DNA of 36,249 nucleotides, taken from Nostoc sp. TH1S01 (GTDB taxonomy: Bacteria; Cyanobacteriota; Cyanobacteriia; Cyanobacteriales; Nostocaceae). Positions 18,101-26,322 of the stretch are shown here, in pieces. The notes beneath the pieces are model-generated. The model had not been told where the DNA came from and did not search any database. It saw nothing but the letters and a program-made list of their open reading frames with translations. Location of the stretch: positions 1 through 36,249 of the forward strand of contig JAGKSW010000092.1 in assembly GCA_018993265.1 (NCBI GenBank). The letters are read 5' to 3'. Position 1 is the first letter of the stretch; each line of letters begins with the position of its first letter. The translations under genes and the position numbers were made by a program.

Positions 18101-20602
18101 GTCCAGTTCGCCACTCAGGTAACTAGCTTCGCTAGCTTCGTTATATAAGCTTAAGGTGAGATGATAATCTGATTGCCAAGGGTTTTTGGGTAGTAACTGA
18201 ATACCAATTTTGAGGTAAGCCAATGCCGAATTGTAGGCGATAGAAGCTTTAGCTTTTTTTCCAGCCATGAGATTTAATCGAGAGAGTTCATGGCGTTCTG
18301 TAGGATCATCAAGATGTTCAATTCCAATATTTAGCTGATTGGCGATCGCAAAAACCTTCTCTTCTAGTTCTGTTTCTGGGGTATTTTGCCACAGTAAACG
18401 CCCGATTTTGAGATGAGTTGTCTGTTTTTGGTCTTCTGGAATCAAAGAATAGGCAGCTTGTTGGACGCGATCGTGCAGAAATTTATAATTAACAATCTGC
18501 GAATCTGATGTTGCATCTTGGGCAGATTGTTCTATGTAAAATTTGTAGATTTCAGTAGTAGGTAAAATTAGTCCTTCTTGCAACGCCTTCCACAAATAAG
18601 TTGCTGTTTCTATCTCCGATTTTTCCGAAACAATTGCCAAAGTTGCTAAATCAAAAGAGTTCCCAATACAAGCAGCTAACTTTAACACTGCCTGTGTATC
18701 TTGGGGAAGTTTTTGCAATTGTAATGCCATAAACTCCACGACATCATCGGTAAGTGTTAAAGCTCTCACTTCAGTAATATTGCACTGCCAATTGCCACCA
18801 TCCCAGTCAAATGTAATTAATCCATCTTCATACAGTGCTTTGAGGAACTGAGTACTAAAAAATGGATTACCCTTGGTTTTTTGATATAACAATTGAGTTA
18901 AGGGTTGTGCAACTTCGAGTGAACATGTTAGGGTATCTGCCACTAGTTGATTTAAATTAGAGTTACTCAAAGGTGCTAGGGTAATAGTGTTGACTGTAGC
19001 TTGGTTTTTAATAATTTCTGATAAACTTAAACTTAAAGGGTGGGCGGCAGAAACTTCATTATCTCGATAAGCCCCAATTAATAATAAAGACCCCTCGGCT
19101 GCTTCATTCATCAATAATTGAATCAACTTTAATGACGCTGAATCTGCCCACTGTAAATCATCTAATAATATGACTAAAGGATGGTCTTTAGTTGTAAAAA
19201 TGTGGACAAATTTTAAAAATAATAAATTAAACCGATTCTGGGCTGCATTTCCTGATAGTTCTATTGCTGTTGGTTGGGTGTCAATAATGCGTTCTAATTC
19301 AGGGATAACTTCAATTATTATCTGGCCGTTATCTCCAACAGCGTCTAATATCTTAGTTTTCCATTCTTGAATTTGGGCATTACTTTCTGTTAATAATTGC
19401 CCCATTAAGTCTCTAAAAGCTTGCACAAATGCCGAAAGAGGAATGTTGCGATTAAATTGGTCGTATTTTCCTTTAATAAAATAACCGCGTTGTCTCAAAA
19501 TCGGTTTGTGTACTTCGTTAACAACGGCTGTTTTCCCAATTCCAGAAAACCCAGCCACTAACATCATTTCTGTAGTACCTGTACTGACACGCTCAAATGC
19601 TTGTAGTAGGGTTTCTACTTCAGCTTCCCTGCCATATAATTTATCAGGAACAATAAATCTGTCGCACACATCACTTTGAGCAATGGGAAAATTGGCAATT
19701 TGTTCTGTTTCTTTGAGTTGAGATAAGCATTTTTCTAAATCATATTTGATTCCCCATGTACTTTGATAGCGGTCTTCGGCATTTTTCGCCATCAATTTGC
19801 TGACAATTTCGGAGAGTACAGCGGGAATTTTAGGATTAATTTCCTGTATTAAAGGTGCTAGTTTGGCAATATGATAATGTACCATTTCCATTGCATCTAT
19901 TGACTGAAATGGTAATTCTCCAGTTAGTAATTCATAAAAAGTTACACCCAAAGAATAGAAATCTGTGCGATAGTCAATTCCCCGATTCATCCGTCCAGTT
20001 TGCTCTGGAGAAATGTAAGCTAATGTTCCTTCTAAAACATTAGGACTAATTAATGTTTGAGTTTCGCGGGGCAGTAAAGATGCAATACTAAAGTCAATTA
20101 ATTTTACTTGTTGAGTTTTTGGGTTAATTAAAATATTGCTGGGTTTAATATCTTTATGAATAATCCGATTTCGGTATAGTATTTCTAAGGCATTACATAA
20201 AGCGATCGCTATTTCTAAAAATTCTTGTAGAGATTGTAATGTTTCTCCTAATCCCCAGCCGTCAACACCAGTTGCAGCAACGGCGGTAGTCCCTACTTTG
20301 CAAAGATTCCGTCTGACAGCCCATTCCTTGAGAGAAATTCCTCCAAAGTCTTCCATGACTAACGCATAGCCATTTTGGAACGGTTCCAAATCGTAGATTT
20401 GGATGATTTCAGGATAGTTGAGATTTTTGGCGATGGTGTATTGATTACGAAATTGGACTAGTTCGCTAAAGCTGGGATAAGGATTTTTTAGTAGCTTGAT
20501 GATTACGGATAATGAGTCAGTCTCTCGAATGGCTCGATAAACTATTGTTCTTGAACCGTTATAAAGTTCTTCACTCAGGCGATATCCGGGAACACTTAAC
20601 AT
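15143..20602 (-). CDS. Ser/Thr kinase - AAA ATPase - GAF - histidine kinase multidomain protein
   Basis: A 1819-residue cytoplasmic signalling protein of the trifunctional type found in heterocystous cyanobacteria. Order by approximate residue: protein kinase 7-290 (Lys in VIIKLLK; catalytic loop HKDIKPSN instead of HRD; DFS instead of DFG); STAND/AAA ATPase 320-620 (Walker A AGFSGIGKT near 351, Walker B LVILLDDLQWAD near 479); a long alpha-helical region 700-1310 with helical repeats; GAF 1360-1515; coiled coil 1515-1565; histidine kinase with H box GEMVAGIAHEINNPISFIYG near 1577, N box NILNNAIDAL, and G boxes DNGIGI and GKGTGLGLAV, ending ILLPIEK. There are no membrane helices and no receiver domain. 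The N-terminal kinase has atypical motifs but keeps the catalytic Asp. The partner response regulator is not in the window. Confidence 0.95.
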   Translation of the reverse strand: MLSVPGYRLSEELYNGSRTIVYRAIRETDSLSVIIKLLKNPYPSFSELVQFRNQYTIAKNLNYPEIIQIYDLEPFQNGYALVMEDFGGISLKEWAVRRNLCKVGTTAVAATGVDGWGLGETLQSLQEFLEIAIALCNALEILYRNRIIHKDIKPSNILINPKTQQVKLIDFSIASLLPRETQTLISPNVLEGTLAYISPEQTGRMNRGIDYRTDFYSLGVTFYELLTGELPFQSIDAMEMVHYHIAKLAPLIQEINPKIPAVLSEIVSKLMAKNAEDRYQSTWGIKYDLEKCLSQLKETEQIANFPIAQSDVCDRFIVPDKLYGREAEVETLLQAFERVSTGTTEMMLVAGFSGIGKTAVVNEVHKPILRQRGYFIKGKYDQFNRNIPLSAFVQAFRDLMGQLLTESNAQIQEWKTKILDAVGDNGQIIIEVIPELERIIDTQPTAIELSGNAAQNRFNLLFLKFVHIFTTKDHPLVILLDDLQWADSASLKLIQLLMNEAAEGSLLLIGAYRDNEVSAAHPLSLSLSEIIKNQATVNTITLAPLSNSNLNQLVADTLTCSLEVAQPLTQLLYQKTKGNPFFSTQFLKALYEDGLITFDWDGGNWQCNITEVRALTLTDDVVEFMALQLQKLPQDTQAVLKLAACIGNSFDLATLAIVSEKSEIETATYLWKALQEGLILPTTEIYKFYIEQSAQDATSDSQIVNYKFLHDRVQQAAYSLIPEDQKQTTHLKIGRLLWQNTPETELEEKVFAIANQLNIGIEHLDDPTERHELSRLNLMAGKKAKASIAYNSALAYLKIGIQLLPKNPWQSDYHLTLSLYNEASEASYLSGELDTMENFTQEILQQATAVLDTAKVYEVKIEAYTVQGQFLAAIDTAMQFLQLIEIEFPQEPTDEDFLLALQATQASLHGKTIAELIDLPEMQDLKFRTAMRVLVKVTTPAYLAKPKLHRLVVLKKVTLSVKYGNTPASALGYSGYGLMLCGQAETIVIGYEFGQLALQLLSKFQDREYEAIVLVVVHHFLSHWQEPVTATLKPLLKAYTSGLDSGDLAYAGYAAFIYCFQSYIAGQELSKLAHELAIYGAALAKINQQTALNYNNIYHQAVLNLIEPKAQPWELVGTVYDEMSMLALHEQANDGAGLWHFCVTKLMLCYLFQALDSATEYANKAKQYSGSGYAMVNIPLLSFYHSLLQLAIFPTASTAEQQNILQQVGENQKNLQQWANYAPMNQLHRFYLVEAEKYQALGQKTTAMEFYDLAISGAKENGYIQEAGLSNELAAKFYLDWGKDKVAQVYMQEAYYCYARWGAKTKVEDLEKRYPELLRVILQQKTFKVDTREKLSNTLSYSTSIQTSTHISNSSKNSNSELDFTSILKAYQAISTAIQLDELIQRLTQIILENAGADKCALIVLQDGVWQVRAITTLAGTQLQTVLLDHHPNLPIKLIHYVKNTLETVVIDGLKTSINILIGEYMRQHQPQSALCMPICHQGKLLGILYLENQVTTGVFVGDRLDVLKLLTSQAAISLENALLYHTLELKVEQRTQELHTKNQQLSHTLQELQQTQAQLIHAEKMSSLGEMVAGIAHEINNPISFIYGNIPYLQEYFQELSTGINLYQQQYPQPTSAIQNYLRNRDLDYIIQDAPKLLNSMQNGSQRIQDIVLSLRNFARLDESDTKAVNIHEGIENTLLILQHRLSEIAIIKDYGDLPKVNCYARQINQVIMNILNNAIDALNAANIATPTITIRTHLSHTLNNSVSICIADNGIGISEEIQKRVFDPFFTTKPVGKGTGLGLAVADSIISTHNGRINLTSRLGQGTEFEILLPIEK

Positions 20603-21001
20603 ACTGTCAAATTTAAAACATCATTATTAGTATTCCCAGGTTTGGAATCAAAAGTTACCGCAGTTTTGTTAAGTCATTACTGTATAGATATTTGAAGAAA
20701 AATACTCTTATCTATTTTCTAAATTTTGTACTAGATAATATTAATCCCAATTCTATAAGAGGCTGCATTGCGACTTATATCAAGTCCGACTAAACACTGG
20801 TCATTACAAGCAGAGCGATAGCGCATTGAAGTAATTGCAGAGTCCAGACGATTGCGTCGTTCCACTTCGTTGCACTCGCAATGACATATTATAAGTAATT
20901 TGCCGGACATGATATTACCACCACAAAGTGGGAGACTCAAACCCATCGGTGGGTAGAGGGAACAAACGGACTTTCCTGTTGCCTCTCTCGCAGGGATTTG
21001 A
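20603..21001. other. Intergenic region with dispersed repeats
   Basis: No gene. At 20849-20885 lies a Nostoc-type dispersed repeat: ATTGCG (20851-20856) and CGCAAT (20877-20882) flank TTCCACTTCGTTGCACT. At 20942-20955, ACCCATCGGTGGGT forms a small hairpin. A minus-strand open frame across 20731-21048 translates repeats and overlaps the P450 gene; I do not believe it. Confidence 0.5.
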
Positions 21002-22369
21002 CTACACTCCAATAGGGAAATCTGCCTTTTGTCGCTGTGCTGTGGCAATTAACCACTTCCCACTTGAAGGTGCTAAAGTGACCCCGCGACGTATGGGTTT
21101 AACGGGAAAGTGATCAACTAATGCTAAATCTATATGGGACAGCACGGTTGCTAGTACCAGTTTCATTTCAAATAAGGCAAATGCCATACCCAGACAACGA
21201 CGGTTACTGCCACCAAAAGGTAAATATTCATATAAAGAATATTGTCTTTCTAAAAATCTTTCTGGTTTAAACTTTTGTGGTTCGGGATATAAATCTGAGC
21301 GGCGATGAGTCAGATAAATGCAACCTACTAGTAATGTTCCTGGTTCAAATTGATGACCCATAATTTCTATGGGTTGTTTGACAATCCGCGGGATGGTAAT
21401 CATCGCAATCGGATAAATACGTAGGGTTTCTTGGCAAACTGCTGTTAAATAAGGTAAACGAGTAATTTCTTCTAAATCTGCATTGTTGCCAAAACTATCT
21501 AACTCAGCCAAAAGCTTTTCACGTATTTGTGGTTGGCGATGAATCCAGTACAATGCCCATGTTAAGGCTGAGGCTGTGGTTTCATGACCAGCAACTAACA
21601 AAGTCATCAATTCATCGCGTAACTCTACATCGGTCATTGGTGTGCCGTTTTCATCACGCGCTGACATCATTAAAGATAAAATATCGCTTCCAGAAGATTC
21701 GGGATGATTTCTACGTTCTTGAATTTCCGCATATAGCAGTTGGTCAATTTGCTCTCTTTGACGCAAAAACTTGCCCCAAGGACTCCATGCACCTACATCT
21801 ACTTGCATGATTGGCAAAAACGATATCGTAGAACGTAAAGCAGAACCACTTAAATCTAGGATGGAAGCCAAGAGTTTTTGCAGCTGAGTATAACGTTCTC
21901 CTTCATGCAGCCCGAACACAGCTTGTAAAATCACTCTCAGAGAAATTTCTTGCATGGAGTCGCGGACAGAAAACGGTTGACCAAATTTCCACTGACTGAT
22001 GACTTCTTTGGTAATGTTGGCGATTATACTACCGTAGGCTTTCATGCGATCGCCATGAAAAGGCGGTGTTAATAACTTACGCTGGCGTTGATGAGATGCA
22101 CCAGACAGCAATAATAAGGAATTTTCCCCCAATAAAGGCTGCAAAATTTGAGCAGAAGCTCTGGAATCTAAATTACTGAGGTTATCTGTAAACAATTGTT
22201 GAATTGCTTGTGGGTTACTTAAAAACACCATTGGCTGCTTGTTAGTTAGCCATAATGTGAAACAGTCACCATAGGCTGTTGCAGAATTGTCCATTAATTG
22301 CAATGGCTGATAAATCCATTGTAATAGCTGCATGAATTTAGGCATTTTTGGGCTGTCTGGAAGTGGCAT
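21002..22369 (-). CDS. Cytochrome P450, CYP110-like
   Basis: Heme-thiolate monooxygenase of 455 residues. The start ATG at 22369 (MPLPDSPKMPKFMQLLQWIY) has AGGAG eight bases upstream and fits the CYP110 N-terminus; a GTG one codon earlier is possible. Signatures: I helix LLVAGHETTASALTWAL with the acid/Thr pair (E-T-T), K helix ETLRIYP (ExxR), PERF region FKPERFLE, and heme loop FGGSNRRCLGMAFA with the Cys ligand. CYP110 enzymes of cyanobacteria are reported to hydroxylate fatty acids and alkanes; the substrate here is unknown. No ferredoxin or reductase gene is adjacent, so it must use shared redox partners. It is divergent from the antiporter (151-base gap). Confidence 0.95.
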   Translation of the reverse strand: MPLPDSPKMPKFMQLLQWIYQPLQLMDNSATAYGDCFTLWLTNKQPMVFLSNPQAIQQLFTDNLSNLDSRASAQILQPLLGENSLLLLSGASHQRQRKLLTPPFHGDRMKAYGSIIANITKEVISQWKFGQPFSVRDSMQEISLRVILQAVFGLHEGERYTQLQKLLASILDLSGSALRSTISFLPIMQVDVGAWSPWGKFLRQREQIDQLLYAEIQERRNHPESSGSDILSLMMSARDENGTPMTDVELRDELMTLLVAGHETTASALTWALYWIHRQPQIREKLLAELDSFGNNADLEEITRLPYLTAVCQETLRIYPIAMITIPRIVKQPIEIMGHQFEPGTLLVGCIYLTHRRSDLYPEPQKFKPERFLERQYSLYEYLPFGGSNRRCLGMAFALFEMKLVLATVLSHIDLALVDHFPVKPIRRGVTLAPSSGKWLIATAQRQKADFPIGV

Positions 22370-22520
22370 CACAAAGGCTCCTGGTATTTCTATTTTGACT
22401 AACTTAAGAACGTTATTAATTACCGGAATGTTTCTTGATTAAATCTATCTATAGGTAATTTATTGCTAGAAATATTACAACTAAACTGGCAAGTTGATAT
22501 GCTTTTTTATACTAATCTCC

Positions 22521-23819
22521 ATGTTTGATATCTATATTATTGACTTATTTGTGATTGGCTTGCTCTTACTGGTGGTTACATTAGCCTCTGGTTGGATTAC
22601 CCGCTTGCCTTTATCATTTTCACTTATCTACCTATTAGTTGGGATTTTGCTAGGCCCTTATGGCTTAGGTCTAATTGAGTTACGGCGTGATGATGTATTC
22701 AATGCCGAATTATTAGAAAGAGTTGCCGAATTAGTAGTGATTGTTTCGGTTTTTGGTTGCGGCTTAAAAATTATTCGTCCACTCAATTTTCAGGTTTGGG
22801 GGATTACATCTCGTCTGATTGGCATATTAATGCCAATTTCAATTTTTGGCTTGGCGGCTGTGGGCAAATTATGCTTAGGGATGAATTGGGGAGAAGCCAT
22901 ATTGTTAGGTGCGATTCTCGCACCTACTGACCCTGTATTAGCTTCCGAAGTACAACTGACTGATACTAATGATAGAGATGAGTTACGTTTTGGTTTAACT
23001 TCCGAAGGTGGCTTAAATGATGCCTTAGCTTTTCCCTTTGTTTATTTTGGGATTTATGCTTTAAAAGATGATAACTGGAACAACTGGTTTAAACAATGGG
23101 TAGTGATAGATTTACTGTGGGCGATCGCAGCCGGAATCTTTATGGGAATTTTAGTTCCTAAAGTTATAGTCTGGTTTGATCAACATATTCAAAAGCGCCG
23201 CTCTGCTGATAAATTAATGGAAGATTTTGTTGGCATTAGTATCATTTTGCTAACTTATTCTTTAACAGAATTTGTGAATGGTTATGGTTTTTTGGCAGTA
23301 TTTGTGGCAGGCTTAGTAGTACAACGCAGTTATCGCAATCCAGAAAAACCATTAGCTCAATTGGAATTTATCGAGCAATTAGAAAAGCTGTTAGAAGTTG
23401 GCACAATTTTATTATTAGGCTCAATCTTACTATTCAAGCCTATGGTTGATTATGCTTGGCAATCTTTAGTTGTAATTATTTTATTGTTCGTATTTATCAG
23501 ACCTTTAGGCGCGTGGATCAGCACAATCAGCAAACATCCATTTAGTTCCCATCGCCGTCATCTACATCCTGGAACTCGCTGGTTATTTGGTTGGTTTGGA
23601 ATTCGTGGAGTCGGTTCTCTTTATTATCTGGCCTATGCTTTTGGCAATGGTCTTAAAGGAGAAGCCGCTGAACAAATTGCTTGGATAACTTATACGACTA
23701 TCGTGGTTTCTGTAATTGTGCATGGAATTAGTGCAACTCCCTTAATGAATTGGTATGAGGCTCATATTGCCAAGCAGAAAAAACCTATACCTGCTTCTAC
23801 CATTGATGAATTTGAGTAA
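22521..23819 (+). CDS. Cation/proton antiporter (CPA1, NhaP-like)
   Basis: Integral-membrane Na+(or K+)/H+ exchanger, 432 residues from ATG 22521 (MFDIYIIDLFVIGLLLLVV). An upstream in-frame TTG adds nine residues but has no ribosome site. About twelve hydrophobic helices are visible. Family features: LSFSLIYLLVGILLGPYGLG in the first repeat, AILAPTDPVLASEVQ (the TDP motif of the transport site), SEGGLNDALAFPFV (the conserved ND), and GWFGIRGVGSLYYLAYA near the end. There is no large cytoplasmic regulatory domain. It likely serves pH and salt balance. It is a single gene, divergent from the P450, and ends 353 bases before the convergent reductase. Confidence 0.92.
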   Translation: MFDIYIIDLFVIGLLLLVVTLASGWITRLPLSFSLIYLLVGILLGPYGLGLIELRRDDVFNAELLERVAELVVIVSVFGCGLKIIRPLNFQVWGITSRLIGILMPISIFGLAAVGKLCLGMNWGEAILLGAILAPTDPVLASEVQLTDTNDRDELRFGLTSEGGLNDALAFPFVYFGIYALKDDNWNNWFKQWVVIDLLWAIAAGIFMGILVPKVIVWFDQHIQKRRSADKLMEDFVGISIILLTYSLTEFVNGYGFLAVFVAGLVVQRSYRNPEKPLAQLEFIEQLEKLLEVGTILLLGSILLFKPMVDYAWQSLVVIILLFVFIRPLGAWISTISKHPFSSHRRHLHPGTRWLFGWFGIRGVGSLYYLAYAFGNGLKGEAAEQIAWITYTTIVVSVIVHGISATPLMNWYEAHIAKQKKPIPASTIDEFE

Positions 23820-24087
23820 ACGCAGACATTATATACTTTGCCAAGTTATACCGTATTACTTTCAGGTGATATGTGGAGATAAGTAGATTGCGTAAAGTGC
23901 ATCAATATTTTCGCGAACTGGTATAAGAAAAAGAAAGTAGAGTGAAGTGCTGAGTGCTGAGTAGGAACTAAGTATTTTCATGAGTTTCAGCCACCAACAT
24001 AGTCCTAACCTATGCTTCGACTGCTATACTTGCAAATTTTACTTAAGTGTAGTACTTTAGTACTATAACAATAGACCCTAATAAAAC
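23820..24087. other. Intergenic region between convergent genes
   Basis: Holds GTGCTGAGTGCTGAG heptamers at 23947-23962 and otherwise no feature that I can support. The terminator that follows it is listed separately. Confidence 0.4.
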
Positions 24088-24114
24088 AACCCCACAGCAC
24101 CCGTGGGGTTTTTT
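24088..24114. terminator. Bidirectional rho-independent terminator
   Basis: AACCCCAC (24088-24095) pairs with GTGGGGTT (24103-24110) around a seven-base loop. It is followed by TTTT on the plus strand, and by GTTTTATT on the minus strand. It lies between the convergent antiporter and reductase genes and can end both transcripts. Confidence 0.85.
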
Positions 24115-24172
24115 CATTGAAGACATAGAGGACAGGTGACAGAGTGAAAAGTGTTTAATCCTCTGATGTCGC

Positions 24173-25363
24173 TTACTCTTTAGCGGTAGAACTGATAACT
24201 TGTTCAGGGGACTTTAAAAAGGTATGTTCAATTTTAATACCTCGACTGTCCATTACCTGAGTAAACAAATCTGTTGATAAGGCATTTTCTACAGGTAACA
24301 CTCCAGGTTTATTCAGTTTACCTTCCAGAATTAATTGAGCAACACTACCCGTACCACAGCCAGTTGCTACAGCAGCATTATCATGCAATACAGTAGAAGC
24401 ATAAATGCCTGTTGAGCCATTTTTTTTGCCTGTCACTTCTGATTTGACTGCTACGCCGATACCGCTAAAACGATTAGTAACATCTGTCATTGTATGACTG
24501 ACATGAGATAAAAATTCAATCATGCCATTACGCTGCATTAACCACTTAGGAAAAATATGTGCTGCTATCCAAGTCAAATGATTATAGTAATCTGGAAATG
24601 AACCAAACTTAGTAATTACACTTTTAACTGAAGGAAAAGCGTAGGGCAATGTAAAGGTTTCTGGCATATCAAACCAGTAAACTCCATTACGTTGATAGTG
24701 AGGAAAGTCAATAATATCTCTTTCACTATAAGGTTTGACTTCCTGCCATTTACCATTTATCCAAGCTTCAAAAGGATGTTGCAAGCCTAAAAAGGTTGTC
24801 CGCATGACTGTGATGCCAGCACCACCAGAACCCGCAACTAAATAATAGAGCTTGATTGTTTCTGGTTCATCAAATTGTTCTACACTCTGACGCACCATAC
24901 TGTTAGAAATGCCAGGGAAAATGCCTGTATTAATTACTGCTGTGACTCCAGCAGCAACAGCGTCTTCGTGATAACTTAAAGCTTTGCTGGTGAAAGAACG
25001 GTGGTCGCTAACATCTACATAGTTAACACCTTGTTCAATACAAAGTTTCAGAACATTGGCATCGCGGTAGTGAAATGGGCCAGCACAGTGAACAACTAAA
25101 TCAGAATTAGCGATCGCTTCCCGTAGTTTATCAACTTCTGCCAAGTCTAAAGCTAAATACTGCTCTCGTTCTGCCAAGGGCAAAGTTTCCGTCTCTGGAG
25201 TACGCCCAGTGATGGTAATTGTGGCTTGCGTATGGGCGGCAATATCCTGAGCGACACTGCTCCCAATTCGCCCCCTTCCTCCAAGAATTAAAACGCGGTC
25301 TGTCATTACTCCGGTATGGGCAACATTACTTGTATTTGACCAGTTTCTGATATTCTTTGTCAT
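24173..25363 (-). CDS. Saccharopine dehydrogenase-like NAD(P)-binding protein
   Basis: Rossmann-fold reductase of 396 residues in the saccharopine dehydrogenase-like superfamily. The N-terminal dinucleotide loop is VLILGGRGRIGSSVAQDI; the following strand ATITITGRTPE and the segment ADLVVHCAGPFHYRD-like (SDLVVHCAGPFHYRD) with GVNYVDVSDH are typical of this group. The C-terminal half (GSGGAGITVMRTT, GTGSVAQLIL) is the substrate/dimer domain. The true reaction is unknown; lysine-pathway saccharopine metabolism should not be assumed in cyanobacteria. The start could be 25363 (MTKNIRN) or 25306 (MTDRVLIL); the second has GGAG only two bases away, and it puts the Rossmann strand at the usual distance from the N-terminus. 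Confidence 0.85.
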   Translation of the reverse strand: MTKNIRNWSNTSNVAHTGVMTDRVLILGGRGRIGSSVAQDIAAHTQATITITGRTPETETLPLAEREQYLALDLAEVDKLREAIANSDLVVHCAGPFHYRDANVLKLCIEQGVNYVDVSDHRSFTSKALSYHEDAVAAGVTAVINTGIFPGISNSMVRQSVEQFDEPETIKLYYLVAGSGGAGITVMRTTFLGLQHPFEAWINGKWQEVKPYSERDIIDFPHYQRNGVYWFDMPETFTLPYAFPSVKSVITKFGSFPDYYNHLTWIAAHIFPKWLMQRNGMIEFLSHVSHTMTDVTNRFSGIGVAVKSEVTGKKNGSTGIYASTVLHDNAAVATGCGTGSVAQLILEGKLNKPGVLPVENALSTDLFTQVMDSRGIKIEHTFLKSPEQVISSTAKE

Positions 25364-25408
25364 CGGTTACAAGTATGACTTGCCTACCAATATAGGAGGA
25401 TAAGTACA

Positions 25409-25507
25409 GCACTTACGCATTCAGATTATTAGTTAAGACTGCGTATCAAATTACAGGATTAATTCTGATATCCTGTAATTTATACTTATATCAAACTGCG
25501 TAAGCCC
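25409..25507. mobile_element. Miniature element with CTTACGCA ends and internal palindrome
   Basis: CTTACGCA (25412-25419) and its exact reverse complement TGCGTAAG (25497-25504) flank a 12-bp perfect stem, AAATTACAGGAT (25448-25459) with ATCCTGTAATTT (25470-25481). The ends match the core of the ends at 11451, 15001 and 36229, but the inside differs. No gene. It lies 46 bases upstream of the longer start of the reductase, so it may be in its promoter or leader. Confidence 0.55.
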
Positions 25508-25704
25508 CATGACTTAAGAACTTACCCATAAAAGTTACCTTGAGCAAAATTAGCTCTATTAAATAAGTTTGTTTAATATTTAACTATACATATAATTAAT
25601 AAGTTTTTGTAATATTATATATTTTGCCAAGCTCAATAATTTAAGATTTTCTTTAGATTGTGATCAGTACTGATCTGAGTTCATTTCAGCCAGGAGCGAT
25701 AGTA

Positions 25705-25938
25705 ATGAAGATGTGCCTTGTCAACTCCAAAATATTACGTCAGCTTTGGGCTGTAGTGGAACAAACCCAAAGCAGTACCCTCCTAGGACTTAATGATAAA
25801 GATTTGGTTAAACTGTTGTTGGGACAGATTCAGAGCAATAAAGTCCTAGATAATGAAGAAACTCTCAGCCTCACGGATTATATATATTCTCGGACTTTAC
25901 TGATACGTGATTTAGCACAGGCACGTTCAGCATCATAA
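25705..25938 (+). CDS. Small conserved-looking protein, function unknown
   Basis: The chosen start is the ATG at 25705 (MKMCLVNSKILRQLWAVVEQ) because CAGGAG lies eight bases before it; a GTG at 25660 would add 15 residues of unlikely sequence. The 77-residue product is helical and charged, with NSKILRQLW, LNDKDLVKLLLGQIQ and LTDYIYSRTLLIRDLAQAR. It has no signal peptide, no cysteine motif and no membrane helix. I believe small proteins of this pattern occur in other Nostocales but cannot name a family. It has a long AT-rich upstream region (25510-25660) and ends at a hairpin. Confidence 0.65.
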   Translation: MKMCLVNSKILRQLWAVVEQTQSSTLLGLNDKDLVKLLLGQIQSNKVLDNEETLSLTDYIYSRTLLIRDLAQARSAS

Positions 25939-25942
25939 TTGA

Positions 25943-25994
25943 AGGCAAAAAGCCTATGCAAGTTATCTTGTGTTTTTGTATGGGCTTTTTGCCT
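25943..25994. terminator. Hairpin between convergent small genes
   Basis: AGGCAAAAAGCC (25943-25954) is exactly complementary to GGCTTTTTGCCT (25983-25994), with a 28-base loop. It begins four bases after the small protein's stop and ends 13 bases before the Nif11-like gene's stop, so it can serve both. There is no long T-run outside the stem; the T5 is inside the arm. Confidence 0.6.
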
Positions 25995-26007
25995 GTGATT
26001 GCAATCA

Positions 26008-26241
26008 TTATCTAGGATTAATGTGCCGTCTTGGCCCCCAGCCTGGATTTACAATAGCAGCCAAATCTTCTGCTGATAATTTATCAATTTCAGCCTCTAG
26101 TTCTTCAACTGTGAAATCATAGCCACGTTCTTTCGCCATCTTGACAAATGCTTCTGGATTAGCCGTGGCTTTGAGTTTTTGTTGGAATGCTTGATCTTCC
26201 TTGACTGCTTGAAAGAACTTTGCAGCATTTTGTATTGCCAT
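26008..26241 (-). CDS. Nif11-like leader peptide family protein
   Basis: Peptide of 77 residues. Residues 3-50 match the Nif11 domain (AAKFFQAVKEDQAFQQKLKA, then ANPEAFVKMAKERGYDFTVE), followed by the leader-like LSAEDLAAIV. In ribosomally made natural products this domain is the leader recognised by modifying enzymes, usually ending in Gly-Gly. Here it instead ends in NPGWGPRRHINPR, with no GG and no Cys, Ser or Thr in the tail, so lanthionine chemistry is excluded. No maturase, protease or transporter gene is adjacent. It may be a stand-alone regulator or binding protein, or a precursor modified by a distant enzyme. CGGAGAT lies about ten bases before ATG. It follows the DUF4112 gene by 81 bases. 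Confidence 0.85.
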   Translation of the reverse strand: MAIQNAAKFFQAVKEDQAFQQKLKATANPEAFVKMAKERGYDFTVEELEAEIDKLSAEDLAAIVNPGWGPRRHINPR

Positions 26242-26322
26242 AATAATTCATCTCCGATATTAAATAGTCAAGCTTGAAGGTCTTAGACTGTCTGGTTTGT
26301 CAGAATATTGAAAATCTCAATG

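Noticed and set aside
20731-21048. Minus-strand 105-codon frame containing a Nostoc dispersed repeat
   Set aside because: It overlaps the P450 gene's 3' end and most of it translates a dispersed repeat; no domain.
21002-23819. P450 plus antiporter as a biosynthetic cluster with the Nif11-like peptide
   Set aside because: They are divergent and 3.6 kb or more from the peptide, with a terminator and other genes between; the antiporter is a housekeeping type.
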